Shown here: positions 8,390 through 16,123 of the stretch, piece after piece
Numbering within the stretch: the first letter of the stretch is position 1
Layout: each line of letters opens with the position of its first letter
DNA from: Bacteroidales bacterium
GTDB lineage: Bacteria > Bacteroidota > Bacteroidia > Bacteroidales > Bacteroidaceae
Assembly (NCBI GenBank): GCA_004557035.1
Contig: SFFB01000030.1
Location: 1 to 26,746, forward strand
Direction of reading: 5' to 3'
Length of the DNA: 26,746 bases
Notes under the pieces: generated by a model
Databases searched by the model: none
Told to the model about the DNA's origin: nothing
What the model saw: the letters and a program-made list of their open reading frames with translations, nothing else
Program-made: the position numbers and the translations under genes

Positions 8390-9709
8390 ATGAAAACACG
8401 CTTTTCCCTCCGCCTTTTTGCTGTGGCGCTGTGCCTTACCGCCGGTCTGACGTCGGCGGGAGCCTCTCCGCTTATGCCTTCTCCCGTCTCCCCTCCCGAT
8501 GGCGCCGACACGGCTCACGAACTTTATGTCACCCTGCCTGGTGCCGCGCCCTATCGCATACCTGCCATCGCCTCCACCGCCTGTGGCGACATTCTCGCCT
8601 TCACCGACCACCGTCCGTGTGGCTCTGACATCGGCTATGGCGAGGTTGACATCATGTGCCGCATTTCGTGCGACGGCGGCCGGTCGTGGGGCGAAGCCTT
8701 CTATGTGGCTGACGGACAAGGCGACAAAGCCGCCGAGGTGTGGCAGACCGGCTTTGGCGATGCCGCCGTGGTGGCCGACAGCCGTCGCGACGAGGTGCTC
8801 ATTATGTGTGTCTGCGGCAAAACGCCCTGCTGGGCCGGCAACTATCTGCCCGGACAGGCCGAGAGCAATCCCAATCCCGTGGCCCGTATCCGTGCCAAGC
8901 GCGACAAAAAGACCGGCCGCTGGACCTTCTCGTCGCCCATAGACGTCACTGAATCGATATACCGGCTTTTTGTCGACGCAGAGGGAAAGCCCACGGTGAG
9001 ATCGCTTTTCATTGGTTCGGGCAAGATTTGTCAGAGCCGCGTGGTCAAGACCGGCGATTACTATCGTCTCTATTGCGCCGTATGGACCCGCGACGGCGGC
9101 AACCGCGTCATCTATTCCGACGACTTCGGTGAGACTTGGCACCTGCTCGGTGCACTCACCGACCGTCCGGCTCCCGGCGGCGACGAGCCTAAGTGTGAGG
9201 AACTGCCCGACGGCACTGTTGTGTTGAGTTCGCGCGCCTATGGCGGTCGTTTCTTCAACACCTATACCTTCACCGATGCCGCTTCGGGCGCGGGCAGTTG
9301 GGCAGAGGTGGCCTTCTCCGGGGCAGAAAGCCTTGGCACCACCGCCGTCACCAACAGTTGTAATGGTGAAATCCTCCTCGTGCCCGCTGTGCGACAGAGC
9401 GACGGCGCACGGCTGACCCTCGCTCTGCAGTCTGTGCCCCTCGGTCCCGGGCGGTCGCATGTAGGCATCTATTTCAAAGCCCTCACCTCGGCCTCAGACT
9501 ATGCCACGCCCGCCACGCTGGCCTGGGGATGGAGCGGCCCCTACGAAGTGAGCCGCCTCGGCTCGGCCTACAGCACTATGGTACGCCAACGCGACGGCTC
9601 GATAGGTTTCCTCTATGAGGAGTCTACCCACGGCGCTGACTACACCATTGTCTATCGCCGCTTGGCGCTCGAACAAATCACGCGCGGCGTCTATCGTGCC
9701 GGCCGTTGA
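8390..9709 (+). CDS. Secreted exo-alpha-sialidase (GH33)
   Basis: The 439-residue product has a signal peptide (cleavage near residue 25) and a single six-bladed sialidase domain. The 'F/YRIP' motif with the first catalytic-triad Arg is at 55-58, Asp boxes are at 93-100 (SCDGGRSW) and 243-250 (SDDFGETW), a 'CEELPDGTVVLSSR' segment holds the likely Glu partner near 270, and the nucleophile Tyr is probably Tyr394 in 'SAYSTM'. It removes terminal sialic acids from host glycans such as mucins. No extra carbohydrate-binding module or secretion tail is present, and no sialic acid catabolism genes are adjacent, so it seems to be a lone gene here. A strong hairpin terminator follows at 9799. Confidence 0.93.
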   Translation: MKTRFSLRLFAVALCLTAGLTSAGASPLMPSPVSPPDGADTAHELYVTLPGAAPYRIPAIASTACGDILAFTDHRPCGSDIGYGEVDIMCRISCDGGRSWGEAFYVADGQGDKAAEVWQTGFGDAAVVADSRRDEVLIMCVCGKTPCWAGNYLPGQAESNPNPVARIRAKRDKKTGRWTFSSPIDVTESIYRLFVDAEGKPTVRSLFIGSGKICQSRVVKTGDYYRLYCAVWTRDGGNRVIYSDDFGETWHLLGALTDRPAPGGDEPKCEELPDGTVVLSSRAYGGRFFNTYTFTDAASGAGSWAEVAFSGAESLGTTAVTNSCNGEILLVPAVRQSDGARLTLALQSVPLGPGRSHVGIYFKALTSASDYATPATLAWGWSGPYEVSRLGSAYSTMVRQRDGSIGFLYEESTHGADYTIVYRRLALEQITRGVYRAGR

Positions 9710-9798
9710 GGCTGCCGCGAAGGCACGTGGGCGCCACGGCGTCGTTGTGTCTTTTTCGTCGCCCTCAAAAACGATTATCTTTGACGTAGGAAATAAGG

Positions 9799-9832
9799 AG
9801 AAGCAGACTTTCGGGTCTGCTTCTTTCATTTT
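9799..9832 (+). terminator. Rho-independent terminator after the sialidase gene
   Basis: A perfect ten-base stem (AGAAGCAGAC / GTCTGCTTCT, 9799-9808 and 9815-9824) with a six-base loop is followed by a T-rich run (TTCATTTTC). It lies 90 bases after the sialidase stop and would isolate the pigment operon from upstream transcription. Confidence 0.8.
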
Positions 9833-9844
9833 CAGGGCGTTACG

Positions 9845-9890
9845 GTCCTTATGGCAGTTTTTTCTGGCATAAGGACAGTTTTTTCTGTCC
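9845..9890. promoter_or_regulatory. Nested palindromes, candidate operator or attenuator
   Basis: GTCCTTATG (9845-9853) pairs with CATAAGGAC (9868-9876), and inside them CAG-TTTTTT-CTG (9855-9866) closes a second stem. The same CAG-TTTTTT-CTG recurs at 9876-9887, flanked by GGA/TCC to give a six-base stem (9873-9890). The two CAG-N6-CTG palindromes are 21 bases apart, two helical turns, as expected for paired protein sites on one DNA face. As RNA, the two hairpins would compete for GGAC at 9873-9876. Confidence 0.5.
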
Positions 9891-10019
9891 CTATTCCCGT
9901 AGAAACTTTCTCTAAATTGTTTCATTTTGCACCGTGTTTGGCGCCCAAAAAGCCTTATCGCCGCGCTTCGAGAGTGCCACGTGCGCGTTTCGCTTCGGCA
10001 TTTGCTTAAAAAATGTTGC

Positions 10020-10034
10020 TTTGCGTCACGCAAA
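10020..10034. promoter_or_regulatory. 15-base palindrome, candidate operator
   Basis: TTTGCGT-C-ACGCAAA is a perfect palindrome with seven-base arms, centred about 54 bases before the -33 box of the operon promoter. The position suits an activator or repressor site, but no regulator gene is in the window to link it to. Confidence 0.45.
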
Positions 10035-10080
10035 ACCACCCTTTTTGTCATGTTTGGCGCATAAGAAAAACAGAGTTTTT

Positions 10081-10112
10081 TTTGTTTCAGCCTGCATTTT
10101 ATATTAACTTCG
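10081..10112 (+). promoter_or_regulatory. Bacteroidetes-type promoter of the pigment operon
   Basis: A -33 box TTTG at 10081-10084 and a -7 box TAACTTCG at 10105-10112 (consensus TAnnTTTG, one mismatch) are separated by 20 bases, within the known spacing for Bacteroidetes sigma-ABfr promoters. Transcription would start around 10118-10120, leaving a leader of about ten bases before the ATG at 10130. Confidence 0.65.
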
Positions 10113-10129
10113 CAAAAATTACAATAATT

Positions 10130-11650
10130 ATGATTTCGGTAGAAAAACTCAAAAGCATCGTTTTCGACAATGAGCCGCTCTCGCTCGATGCCGACACGAT
10201 GCGCCGGGTGGCCGAGTGTTACGACTTTCTGCGTGACTTTGCCCACGACAAGGTGATTTATGGCATCAACACCGGTTTCGGTCCCATGGCCCAATGGCGC
10301 GTGAGCGACGACCACCTTAAAGACCTGCAATACAATATCATCCGCAGCCACGCCGCCGGCATGGGGCAGTGGCTCGACGCCACCGACGTCAAAGCCGCCC
10401 TGGTGGCCCGTCTCGGCACCTTTGCCCAAGCCCGTTCGGGTGTGCATCCCGACACCGTCAACCTGCTGCTCGGCTTCATCAACCACGGCATCACGCCCTG
10501 TGTGCCGCGGCATGGCAGCGTCGGGGCCAGTGGCGACCTCGTGCAACTGGCGCATGTGGCGCTGGCTCTCATAGGCGAGGGAGAGGTGATGAAAGACGGC
10601 CGGGTGATGCCCGCCGCCGAGGCTCTCGAGGCCTGCGGTCTGCAACCCCTCCAAATACACCTGCGCGAAGGCTTGGCCCTCACCAACGGCACGGCCTTCA
10701 TGACCGGCATTGCCGCCATCAACCAGATTTATGCCGAGAGCCTGCTCGACCAAGCCGTGACGGCGGCCGTATGGCTCAACGAGGTGGTAGGCTCGATAGA
10801 CGACTTTATGGCTGCTCCCATCAACGAGGTGCGCCGTCATCACGGCCAGCAAGTCATTGCCGCCCGTATGCGCAGCTTGGCCGAAGGCAGCCAATGCCTG
10901 CAGCGCCGCGAGCACGCGCTCTACGACGGTGCTCACCGCGACGACCATAAGTTTGCCCAAAAAGTGCAGCCCTATTATTCGCTCCGCTGCATCCCACAAA
11001 TCTACGGTCCCGTGGCCGAGACGCTCGAGGCCGCCGGTCGCATCATCGACGAAGAACTCAACTCGGCCTGCGACAACCCCATTGTGGACCCCGACACCGC
11101 CAACGTCTATCACGGCGGAAACTTCCACGGCGACTATATCTCGCTCGAAGAAGACAAAGTCAAAATCGCCCTGGTTCGCGTGGCTATGACGGCCGAGCGC
11201 CAACTCAACTACCTGCTCCACGACCGCATCAACGAACTCCTGCCGCCGTTCCTTAACATGGCCACGCCGGGGCTCGACTATGCCTTGCAGGCTTACCAGT
11301 TCACTGCCACCTCGACCACGGCCGAGTGTCAGACATTGGCCATGCCCAACTACGTGCACAGCATCTCCAACAACCACGACAATCAAGACATCGTCAGTAT
11401 GGGCACCAACACCGCCTTGCTCACGCGCCAGGTGGTGGACAACACGCGGCAGGTTATGGCCATCCTTTACGTCGCCCTGGCACAGGCCACCGACTGCATG
11501 GGGCTGAAAGACCGCCTCGCACCGGCCACCCGACGCGCCTACGAAGCCGTCAGAGCGCTCGTGCCCGCCGTCACCACCGACCGCGTGCCCAGTGGCGAAC
11601 TCTCTGCCATTGAGGCTTGGCTGCGCCGCGAGGCAGAGCAGAGCATTTAA
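10130..11650 (+). CDS. Tyrosine ammonia-lyase (aromatic amino acid lyase, MIO enzyme)
   Basis: The enzyme (506 residues) removes ammonia from L-tyrosine to give 4-coumarate, the usual starter of flexirubin-type aryl polyenes. The Ala-Ser-Gly that cyclises to the MIO cofactor is at 133-135 in 'GSVGASGDLVQLAH', and the catalytic Tyr is at 44 in 'VIYGINTGFGPMAQ'. 'LQYNIIRSHAAG' (67-77) and 'VYHGGNFHGDYISLE' match what I remember of the Flavobacterium johnsoniae TAL, which has the same Arg-Ser-His at the selectivity position although Ser-His is otherwise typical of histidine lyases. I therefore favour Tyr over His; a histidine lyase is the alternative, but no hut genes are near. The ATG at 10130 is preferred to an in-frame one at 10013 because the promoter lies between them. 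First gene of the operon. Confidence 0.85.
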   Translation: MISVEKLKSIVFDNEPLSLDADTMRRVAECYDFLRDFAHDKVIYGINTGFGPMAQWRVSDDHLKDLQYNIIRSHAAGMGQWLDATDVKAALVARLGTFAQARSGVHPDTVNLLLGFINHGITPCVPRHGSVGASGDLVQLAHVALALIGEGEVMKDGRVMPAAEALEACGLQPLQIHLREGLALTNGTAFMTGIAAINQIYAESLLDQAVTAAVWLNEVVGSIDDFMAAPINEVRRHHGQQVIAARMRSLAEGSQCLQRREHALYDGAHRDDHKFAQKVQPYYSLRCIPQIYGPVAETLEAAGRIIDEELNSACDNPIVDPDTANVYHGGNFHGDYISLEEDKVKIALVRVAMTAERQLNYLLHDRINELLPPFLNMATPGLDYALQAYQFTATSTTAECQTLAMPNYVHSISNNHDNQDIVSMGTNTALLTRQVVDNTRQVMAILYVALAQATDCMGLKDRLAPATRRAYEAVRALVPAVTTDRVPSGELSAIEAWLRREAEQSI

Positions 11651-11755
11651 TCCACGGTCGAAAAGACTGAGAGACAAACAGTCTGATAGACGAAAAAACT
11701 CAGAGTCTAAGTGACAAAGAAAAAACAATAAACCCGACTATATCCACAACCCGAT
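11651..11755. repeat. Purine-rich GAGACTAA-type tract between lyase and reductase genes
   Basis: The gap of 105 bases is made mostly of AAGACTGAGAGACAAACAGTCTGATAG-like units, degenerate copies of GA(G/C)TCTAA/GAGACAAA. Similar tracts stand at 528-557, 8262-8283, 12482-12533 and 22487-22505. No terminator hairpin is apparent, so the operon probably continues through it. Confidence 0.55.
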
Positions 11756-12481
11756 ATGAAATACGCTTTAGTCACCGGAGGTTCGCGCGGCATTGGCCGG
11801 GCCGTTTGCCTGAAACTGGCCGAGGCCGGCTGGCAAGTCATCATCAACTACCGCTCAGGCCGTGACGCCGCCGAAGAAACCTTGCGGCTGGTGCGTGAAG
11901 CCGGCGGCGACGGCGAACTCCTGCCTTTCGACGTGGCCGATGCCGACGCCATCGAAGCCGCTCTGGCCGACTGGGAAACCCAACATCCCGACGACTACAT
12001 CGCCGTGTTGGTGAACAATGCCGGCATACGGCGCGACAATCTGATGGTCTTTATGCAAAATGCAGACTGGCACAACGTGATGGACACGACCCTCAACGGT
12101 TTCTTCTACACCACGCGACGCCTGCTCAAAAATATGATCACCCACCGCTCGGGCCGCATCGTCAACATGGCGTCGCTCTCGGGCCTCAAAGGCATGCCGG
12201 GACAGACCAACTATTCGGCTGCCAAGGCCGCCCTCATCGGGGCCACCAAGGCACTGGCCGCCGAAGTCGCGCCCCGAGGCGTCACCGTCAACGCCGTGGC
12301 TCCCGGCTTCATCTCGACAGACATGACTGCCGAACTGCCTGAGGCCGAACTCAAAAAGATGGTGCCTATGCGTCGTTTCGGTCGGCCTGAAGAAGTGGCT
12401 GCTCTCGTGGCTTTCCTCGTCTCGCCCGACGCCGCCTACATCACCGGCCAAGCCATCTCCATCAACGGCGGACTCTATTGA
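11756..12481 (+). CDS. 3-oxoacyl-ACP reductase (FabG-like SDR)
   Basis: This 241-residue classical SDR reduces the beta-keto group of the growing polyene chain with NADPH. It has TGGSRGIG at 7-14, NNAG at 87-90, and the catalytic set Ser140, Tyr153 and Lys157 (YSAAK), plus the C-terminal 'YITGQAISINGGLY' typical of FabG. Its role in the pathway is to make the 3-hydroxyacyl-ACP that the hotdog dehydratases (16092 and 21280) turn into an enoyl group; no enoyl reductase is seen, so the double bonds remain conjugated. It is the only ketoreductase in the operon. Confidence 0.92.
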   Translation: MKYALVTGGSRGIGRAVCLKLAEAGWQVIINYRSGRDAAEETLRLVREAGGDGELLPFDVADADAIEAALADWETQHPDDYIAVLVNNAGIRRDNLMVFMQNADWHNVMDTTLNGFFYTTRRLLKNMITHRSGRIVNMASLSGLKGMPGQTNYSAAKAALIGATKALAAEVAPRGVTVNAVAPGFISTDMTAELPEAELKKMVPMRRFGRPEEVAALVAFLVSPDAAYITGQAISINGGLY

Positions 12482-12576
12482 GAGACAAAGAGACTAAAAG
12501 ACAACGAGTCTAAGAGTCTAAGAGTCAAAGAGATGACAAGTCGAAGACATTTTCCAAGAAAAAACACATATACGCA
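12482..12576. repeat. Purine-rich GAGTCTAA-type tandem tract
   Basis: Between the reductase and ketosynthase genes, units such as GAGACAAA, GAGACTAA, GAGTCTAA and GAGTCTAA follow each other almost in tandem from 12482 to about 12533. This is the clearest copy of the eight-base purine repeat family in the window. Confidence 0.6.
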
Positions 12577-13794
12577 ATGAGAAGAGTAGTTGTCACCGGT
12601 ATGGGCATCTGGTCGTGCCTGGGATACAGCCTCGACGAAGTGACAGAGTCGCTCCGCCAAGGGCGGTCGGGCATAGGCATTGAGGCCGAACGTCTCGACT
12701 ACGGCTATCAGTCGCCCCTCACCGGCATTGTCAAACGGCCCGTGCTTAAGGGCCTGCTCGACCGCCGCAGTCGTGTGGGGCTTTCAGAAGAAGCCGAGTT
12801 CGCCTTTATGGCAGCCCGTGAAGCCTTCGAAACCGCCGGCATCGACGCCGATTGGCTCGAGCAGCACGAAGTGGGTATCCTCTTTGGCAATGACTCGTCG
12901 GCCAAACCCGTGATTGAGGCCGCCAACATCATGGCAGAGAAACACGACTCTGCACTCTTGGGCTCAGGACTGATTTTCCAGTCGATGAACTCCACTGTCA
13001 CGATGAACCTCAGCACCATCTTCAAGATAAAAGGCGTCAACTTCACCGTCAGTGCCGCCTGTGCCAGCGGTTCACATTCCATCGGGCTGGGCTATATGCT
13101 CATCAAGCAGGGCCTGCAAGACACCGTGCTTTGTGGTGGAGCGCAAGAAGTCAACTTCTATTCCATGGCTACTTTCGACGCCTTGGGTGCCTTTTCCAAA
13201 CAAACAGCCGACCCCACAAAGGCCTCGCGACCCTTCGACCGCGACCGCGACGGACTCATCCCGAGCGGAGGTGCCGCCGCACTGGTGCTCGAAAACTATG
13301 ACCAGGCCGTGGCACGTGGTGCTCACATCATTGCCGAAGTGATGGGCTATGGCTTCTCCTCCAATGGCGGCGGCATCTCTCAGGCAGCCGACGAAGGGTC
13401 GGCACGAGCTATGAGCCGCGCCATGGCCGACGCCGGCGTGACATCCGACGACATCGACTACATCAATGCCCATGCCACCTCAACCCCACAAGGCGACTAC
13501 TATGAAGCTTTGGCCCTCCGGCGGCTCTTTACCGGAAAGCACGCGCTGATTAGTTCGACCAAGTCTATGACCGGCCACGAATGTTGGATGGCAGGCGCCA
13601 GCGAGGCCGTCTATAGCCTCTTGATGATGCAAAACGGCTTTGTGGCTCCCAACATCAACCTCCAAAATCCCGACCCGGCCATCGAGGGACTCCACCTCAC
13701 GCCTGTCACCGTGGAGACGCCACTCCGCACCGTCTTGTCCAATTCTTTCGGTTTTGGAGGTACTAACAGCGCCTTGGTGTTCAGAGCGTTATAA
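12577..13794 (+). CDS. Beta-ketoacyl-ACP synthase (catalytically complete)
   Basis: The 405-residue condensing enzyme belongs to the KAS I/II thiolase-fold family. The Cys-His-His triad is intact: Cys162 in 'SAACASGSH', His299 in 'NAHATSTPQGD', His334 in 'STKSMTGHECWMAGASE'. The 'GHECWMAGASE' form is of the FabB-like kind rather than the usual GHTLGAAG. In aryl polyene pathways several ketosynthases divide the labour of starter loading and elongation; which step this one does cannot be read from sequence. The gene is separated from the methyltransferase gene by ten bases. Confidence 0.9.
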   Translation: MRRVVVTGMGIWSCLGYSLDEVTESLRQGRSGIGIEAERLDYGYQSPLTGIVKRPVLKGLLDRRSRVGLSEEAEFAFMAAREAFETAGIDADWLEQHEVGILFGNDSSAKPVIEAANIMAEKHDSALLGSGLIFQSMNSTVTMNLSTIFKIKGVNFTVSAACASGSHSIGLGYMLIKQGLQDTVLCGGAQEVNFYSMATFDALGAFSKQTADPTKASRPFDRDRDGLIPSGGAAALVLENYDQAVARGAHIIAEVMGYGFSSNGGGISQAADEGSARAMSRAMADAGVTSDDIDYINAHATSTPQGDYYEALALRRLFTGKHALISSTKSMTGHECWMAGASEAVYSLLMMQNGFVAPNINLQNPDPAIEGLHLTPVTVETPLRTVLSNSFGFGGTNSALVFRAL

Positions 13795-13804
13795 TCTCAG
13801 TCTT

Positions 13805-14902
13805 ATGAACTTCACACCCGAACTCCTCCAACGCTACACCACCGAGCGGCTCTCTGCCCGCGAGGCCCAACGTCTGGCCGAATTTATTGCTTTCGGGCCC
13901 GTTGTCTTCCAAGTGGCACGGCTCATGAAAAAGTGGGGCCTGCTCGAGCAACTCAGACAGAAACCCGAAGGCATGACCCTCGACGAACTCTCGCAGGCCA
14001 CAGGCCGTACGGACTATGCCGTGAAAGTGCTCCTCGAGTCGTCGCTCACCATGGGGACCCTCCTCGTGAACCCCGAGACAATGAGATACCGCCTCTCAAA
14101 AGCCGGATGGTTCCTGCTCACCGACACCCTCATCGACATCAATATGGCTTTCAACCACGATGTCAATTACAAGGGACTCTTCGACCTTGAAGAAGCTCTC
14201 GAAGAAGGCCGACCGGCGGGACTGAAACACTTCGGTCCCTGGCCCACCATATACGAAGGCTTGTCGAGCCTGCCTTCAGACGTGCAGGAGAGTTGGTTTA
14301 GATTTGACCACTTCTATTCCGACACCGCTTTTGACGAGGCCCTGAAGGTGGTTTTTGCTCAGCCTGTGGCCCATCTGCTCGACGTGGGCGGCAACACCGG
14401 ACGCTGGGCTTTGCGCTGTGTGGACCACGACGAGCAAGTCAGAGTCACCATCATGGACCTGCCGCAGCAGGTGGGCTTGATGAAAGACTTCACCGCCGGC
14501 AAACCGGGAGCCGACCGCATTGACGGTTGTGGAGCCAACCTGCTTGATGCCGACACCCCCTGGCCACGGACCCATACCTTCGACGCCGTATGGATGAGTC
14601 AGTTCCTTGACTGCTTCAGCATGGCGCAAATCACCGGCATCCTCACCCGAGCCGCCGAAATCATGGCGCCACACACACGCCTCTATATCATGGAGACCCT
14701 GTGGGACCGCCAACGCTTTGAGACGGCGGCCTTCTGCCTCACGCAAATCAGTCTCTACTTCTCGGCACTGGCCAACGGCAACAGCAAAATGTATCACACC
14801 GACGACCTGCTCACTTGCATAGACCGCGCCGGGCTCGTCGTAGAGACCATACACGACAACCTCGGACACGGCCACAGCCTTGTGGTTTGCCGGAAAAAAT
14901 AA
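13805..14902 (+). CDS. SAM-dependent methyltransferase with winged-helix N-terminus
   Basis: The ATG at 13805, ten bases after the ketosynthase stop, is chosen over the in-frame upstream extension that overlaps that gene (365 residues). It has the O-methyltransferase family-2 layout: an N-terminal dimerisation/winged-helix part (about 1-110) and a class I SAM fold with motif I 'DVGGNTG' at 193-199. The place of the catalytic His-Asp-Trp of this family reads Asp269-Cys270-Phe271 within 'WMSQFLDCF', so the usual base for O-methylation is missing. In aryl polyene clusters the methyltransferase modifies the aromatic head group; here C-methylation of the ring or an altered mechanism is possible. 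Substrate is inference. Confidence 0.8.
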   Translation: MNFTPELLQRYTTERLSAREAQRLAEFIAFGPVVFQVARLMKKWGLLEQLRQKPEGMTLDELSQATGRTDYAVKVLLESSLTMGTLLVNPETMRYRLSKAGWFLLTDTLIDINMAFNHDVNYKGLFDLEEALEEGRPAGLKHFGPWPTIYEGLSSLPSDVQESWFRFDHFYSDTAFDEALKVVFAQPVAHLLDVGGNTGRWALRCVDHDEQVRVTIMDLPQQVGLMKDFTAGKPGADRIDGCGANLLDADTPWPRTHTFDAVWMSQFLDCFSMAQITGILTRAAEIMAPHTRLYIMETLWDRQRFETAAFCLTQISLYFSALANGNSKMYHTDDLLTCIDRAGLVVETIHDNLGHGHSLVVCRKK

Positions 14903-14930
14903 AACAGACCAAATAAAACCATACATACCC

Positions 14931-15182
14931 ATGAACAGAACAGAAATCGAAGAAAAAGTAAGAGAATTTCTCATCGAAGACCTCGAAGTAGAAGAGAGTG
15001 CCATCTCTCCCGAAGCCAATCTCAAAGACGACCTGGGCATTGACAGCCTTGACTTTGTTGACATCGTAGTCATCGTGGAGCGTAAATTCGGCTTTAAGAT
15101 TAAGCCCGAAGAGATGGCCGGCGTCACCACCCTGAGCCAATTCTGCGACTACATCGAAACCAAAGTGGGCGACAAAGCCTAA
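14931..15182 (+). CDS. Acyl carrier protein 1
   Basis: The ATG at 14931 is chosen over an in-frame upstream start inside the preceding gene. The product has 83 acidic residues with the phosphopantetheine site at Ser39 in 'DDLGIDSLDFVDI' and the four-helix ACP pattern. It should carry the starter or growing chain as a thioester. A second, distinct ACP is encoded at 18750, so starter and extender functions may be divided between them. No phosphopantetheinyl transferase gene is in the window, so the cell must use one from elsewhere. Confidence 0.92.
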   Translation: MNRTEIEEKVREFLIEDLEVEESAISPEANLKDDLGIDSLDFVDIVVIVERKFGFKIKPEEMAGVTTLSQFCDYIETKVGDKA

Positions 15183-15220
15183 GCCAAGCCGCCACAGCAA
15201 GCCATAACCGCCACAGAGAG

Positions 15221-16123
15221 ATGGAACACAGCGACTGGACAGGGCGCACCGACGGCACGCCATGGATGCAGCGCGCGTTGATAGCCATATTCCGCTATGT
15301 CGACGTGCGGCTTATGTATGTGCCCATGGCTTTCGTGGTGCCCTTCTATATGCTCTTTTCGCGCCGTTCCTATCGGGCCATCTACGACTACTATCGCCAC
15401 TCTTTGCACAAAGGGCCGCTGATGGCCTTTTGCGGCGTCTATGCCAACCACTTCGCCTTTGGCAAAGTGGTGCTTGACAGGTTCGCTCTTTATGCCAGCC
15501 GGAAATTTTCGTCGGAAATAGAAGGCAACGACCATTTCCTCAGTCTCGTGGAGAGCGGAAAGGGAGGCATCATTCTCGGGTCGCACACCGGCAACTTTGA
15601 GATTTGCGGCTATCTGCTTCACTCCAAAGGTAAGCGGCTCAATGCCGTAGTCTCGGCCGACGAGACCAAGACGGTGCAAGCCGCGAGAAGCAGACTGTGG
15701 GGCCATCACAATATCGGCATCATCACCGTGAGCGACGACCTCTCTCACATCTTCGACATCCACGCGGCTTTGAGCCGTGGTGAACTCGTCTGCATCGCTT
15801 CAGACCGCGTGTTTGGCTCGGCCAAGACCACACGCCAAACCTTGCTCGACCGCCCGGCCGACTTCCCCATCGGGCCCTTTGCCATTGCTGCCAGTCTGCA
15901 TGTGCCGGTGCTGACGCTTTTTGTGATGAAAGAGCCTCGCCTGCGCTACCGCATTTTCGTGCAGCCTTTGGCCGACGAAACGACGTTGGCTGCCGTGCCG
16001 CGTAAGAGCCGTCCCGAGTTCTTGGCAAGCAACTACGTGGCCCATCTCGACCGGATGGTGAGACGTTATCCTAATCAATGGTTCAACTACTATGACTTCT
16101 GGCGAACCCATCAAACTGACTGA
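15221..16123 (+). CDS. LpxL/HtrB-family acyltransferase
   Basis: The 300-residue inner-membrane protein has a hydrophobic segment near 30-45 and the family active-site pattern H-x4-E: His122 and Glu127 in 'GSHTGNFE'. 'IASDRVFG' near 192 and the ending 'QWFNYYDFW' also fit lipid A acyltransferase relatives. Lipid A enzymes transfer fatty acids from ACP; in aryl polyene and flexirubin operons this relative is thought to move the polyene from ACP to its lipid or resorcinol acceptor. The next gene starts inside its last 32 bases, showing tight translational coupling. Confidence 0.85.
   Translation: MEHSDWTGRTDGTPWMQRALIAIFRYVDVRLMYVPMAFVVPFYMLFSRRSYRAIYDYYRHSLHKGPLMAFCGVYANHFAFGKVVLDRFALYASRKFSSEIEGNDHFLSLVESGKGGIILGSHTGNFEICGYLLHSKGKRLNAVVSADETKTVQAARSRLWGHHNIGIITVSDDLSHIFDIHAALSRGELVCIASDRVFGSAKTTRQTLLDRPADFPIGPFAIAASLHVPVLTLFVMKEPRLRYRIFVQPLADETTLAAVPRKSRPEFLASNYVAHLDRMVRRYPNQWFNYYDFWRTHQTD

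Larger units (their letters stand above)
9710..10129. other. 420-base regulatory region before the pigment operon
   Basis: No credible gene lies here. The region is AT-richer than its surroundings and holds, in order: a hairpin terminator (9799-9832), two CAG-T6-CTG palindromes 21 bases apart (9855-9887) inside a larger inverted repeat, a direct repeat of TGTTTGGCGC (9935-9944 and 10051-10060), a 15-base palindrome (10020-10034), and a promoter (10081-10112). The concentration of symmetrical elements suggests that the pigment operon is controlled from here. Confidence 0.6.

Noticed and set aside
8384..9460. Open frame of 358 codons on the - strand opposite the sialidase gene
   Set aside because: The sialidase on the + strand has full motifs and a signal peptide; the antisense product is a shadow without recognisable features.
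9776..9783. TATCTTTG, a perfect -7 box match, 16 bases before the terminator hairpin
   Set aside because: No good -33 TTTG box is at the right distance, and a transcript would end at the hairpin after about 40 bases. A tiny RNA is possible but unsupported.
10013..10129. In-frame N-terminal extension of the tyrosine ammonia-lyase gene by 39 codons
   Set aside because: The promoter boxes lie at 10081-10112, inside this stretch, and the residues do not resemble the start of any ammonia-lyase. The ATG at 10130 gives the normal family length.
9494..11728. Open frame of 744 codons on the - strand opposite the lyase gene
   Set aside because: It covers the lyase gene and its control region, its product matches no family I know, and long antisense frames are expected in GC-rich coding DNA.
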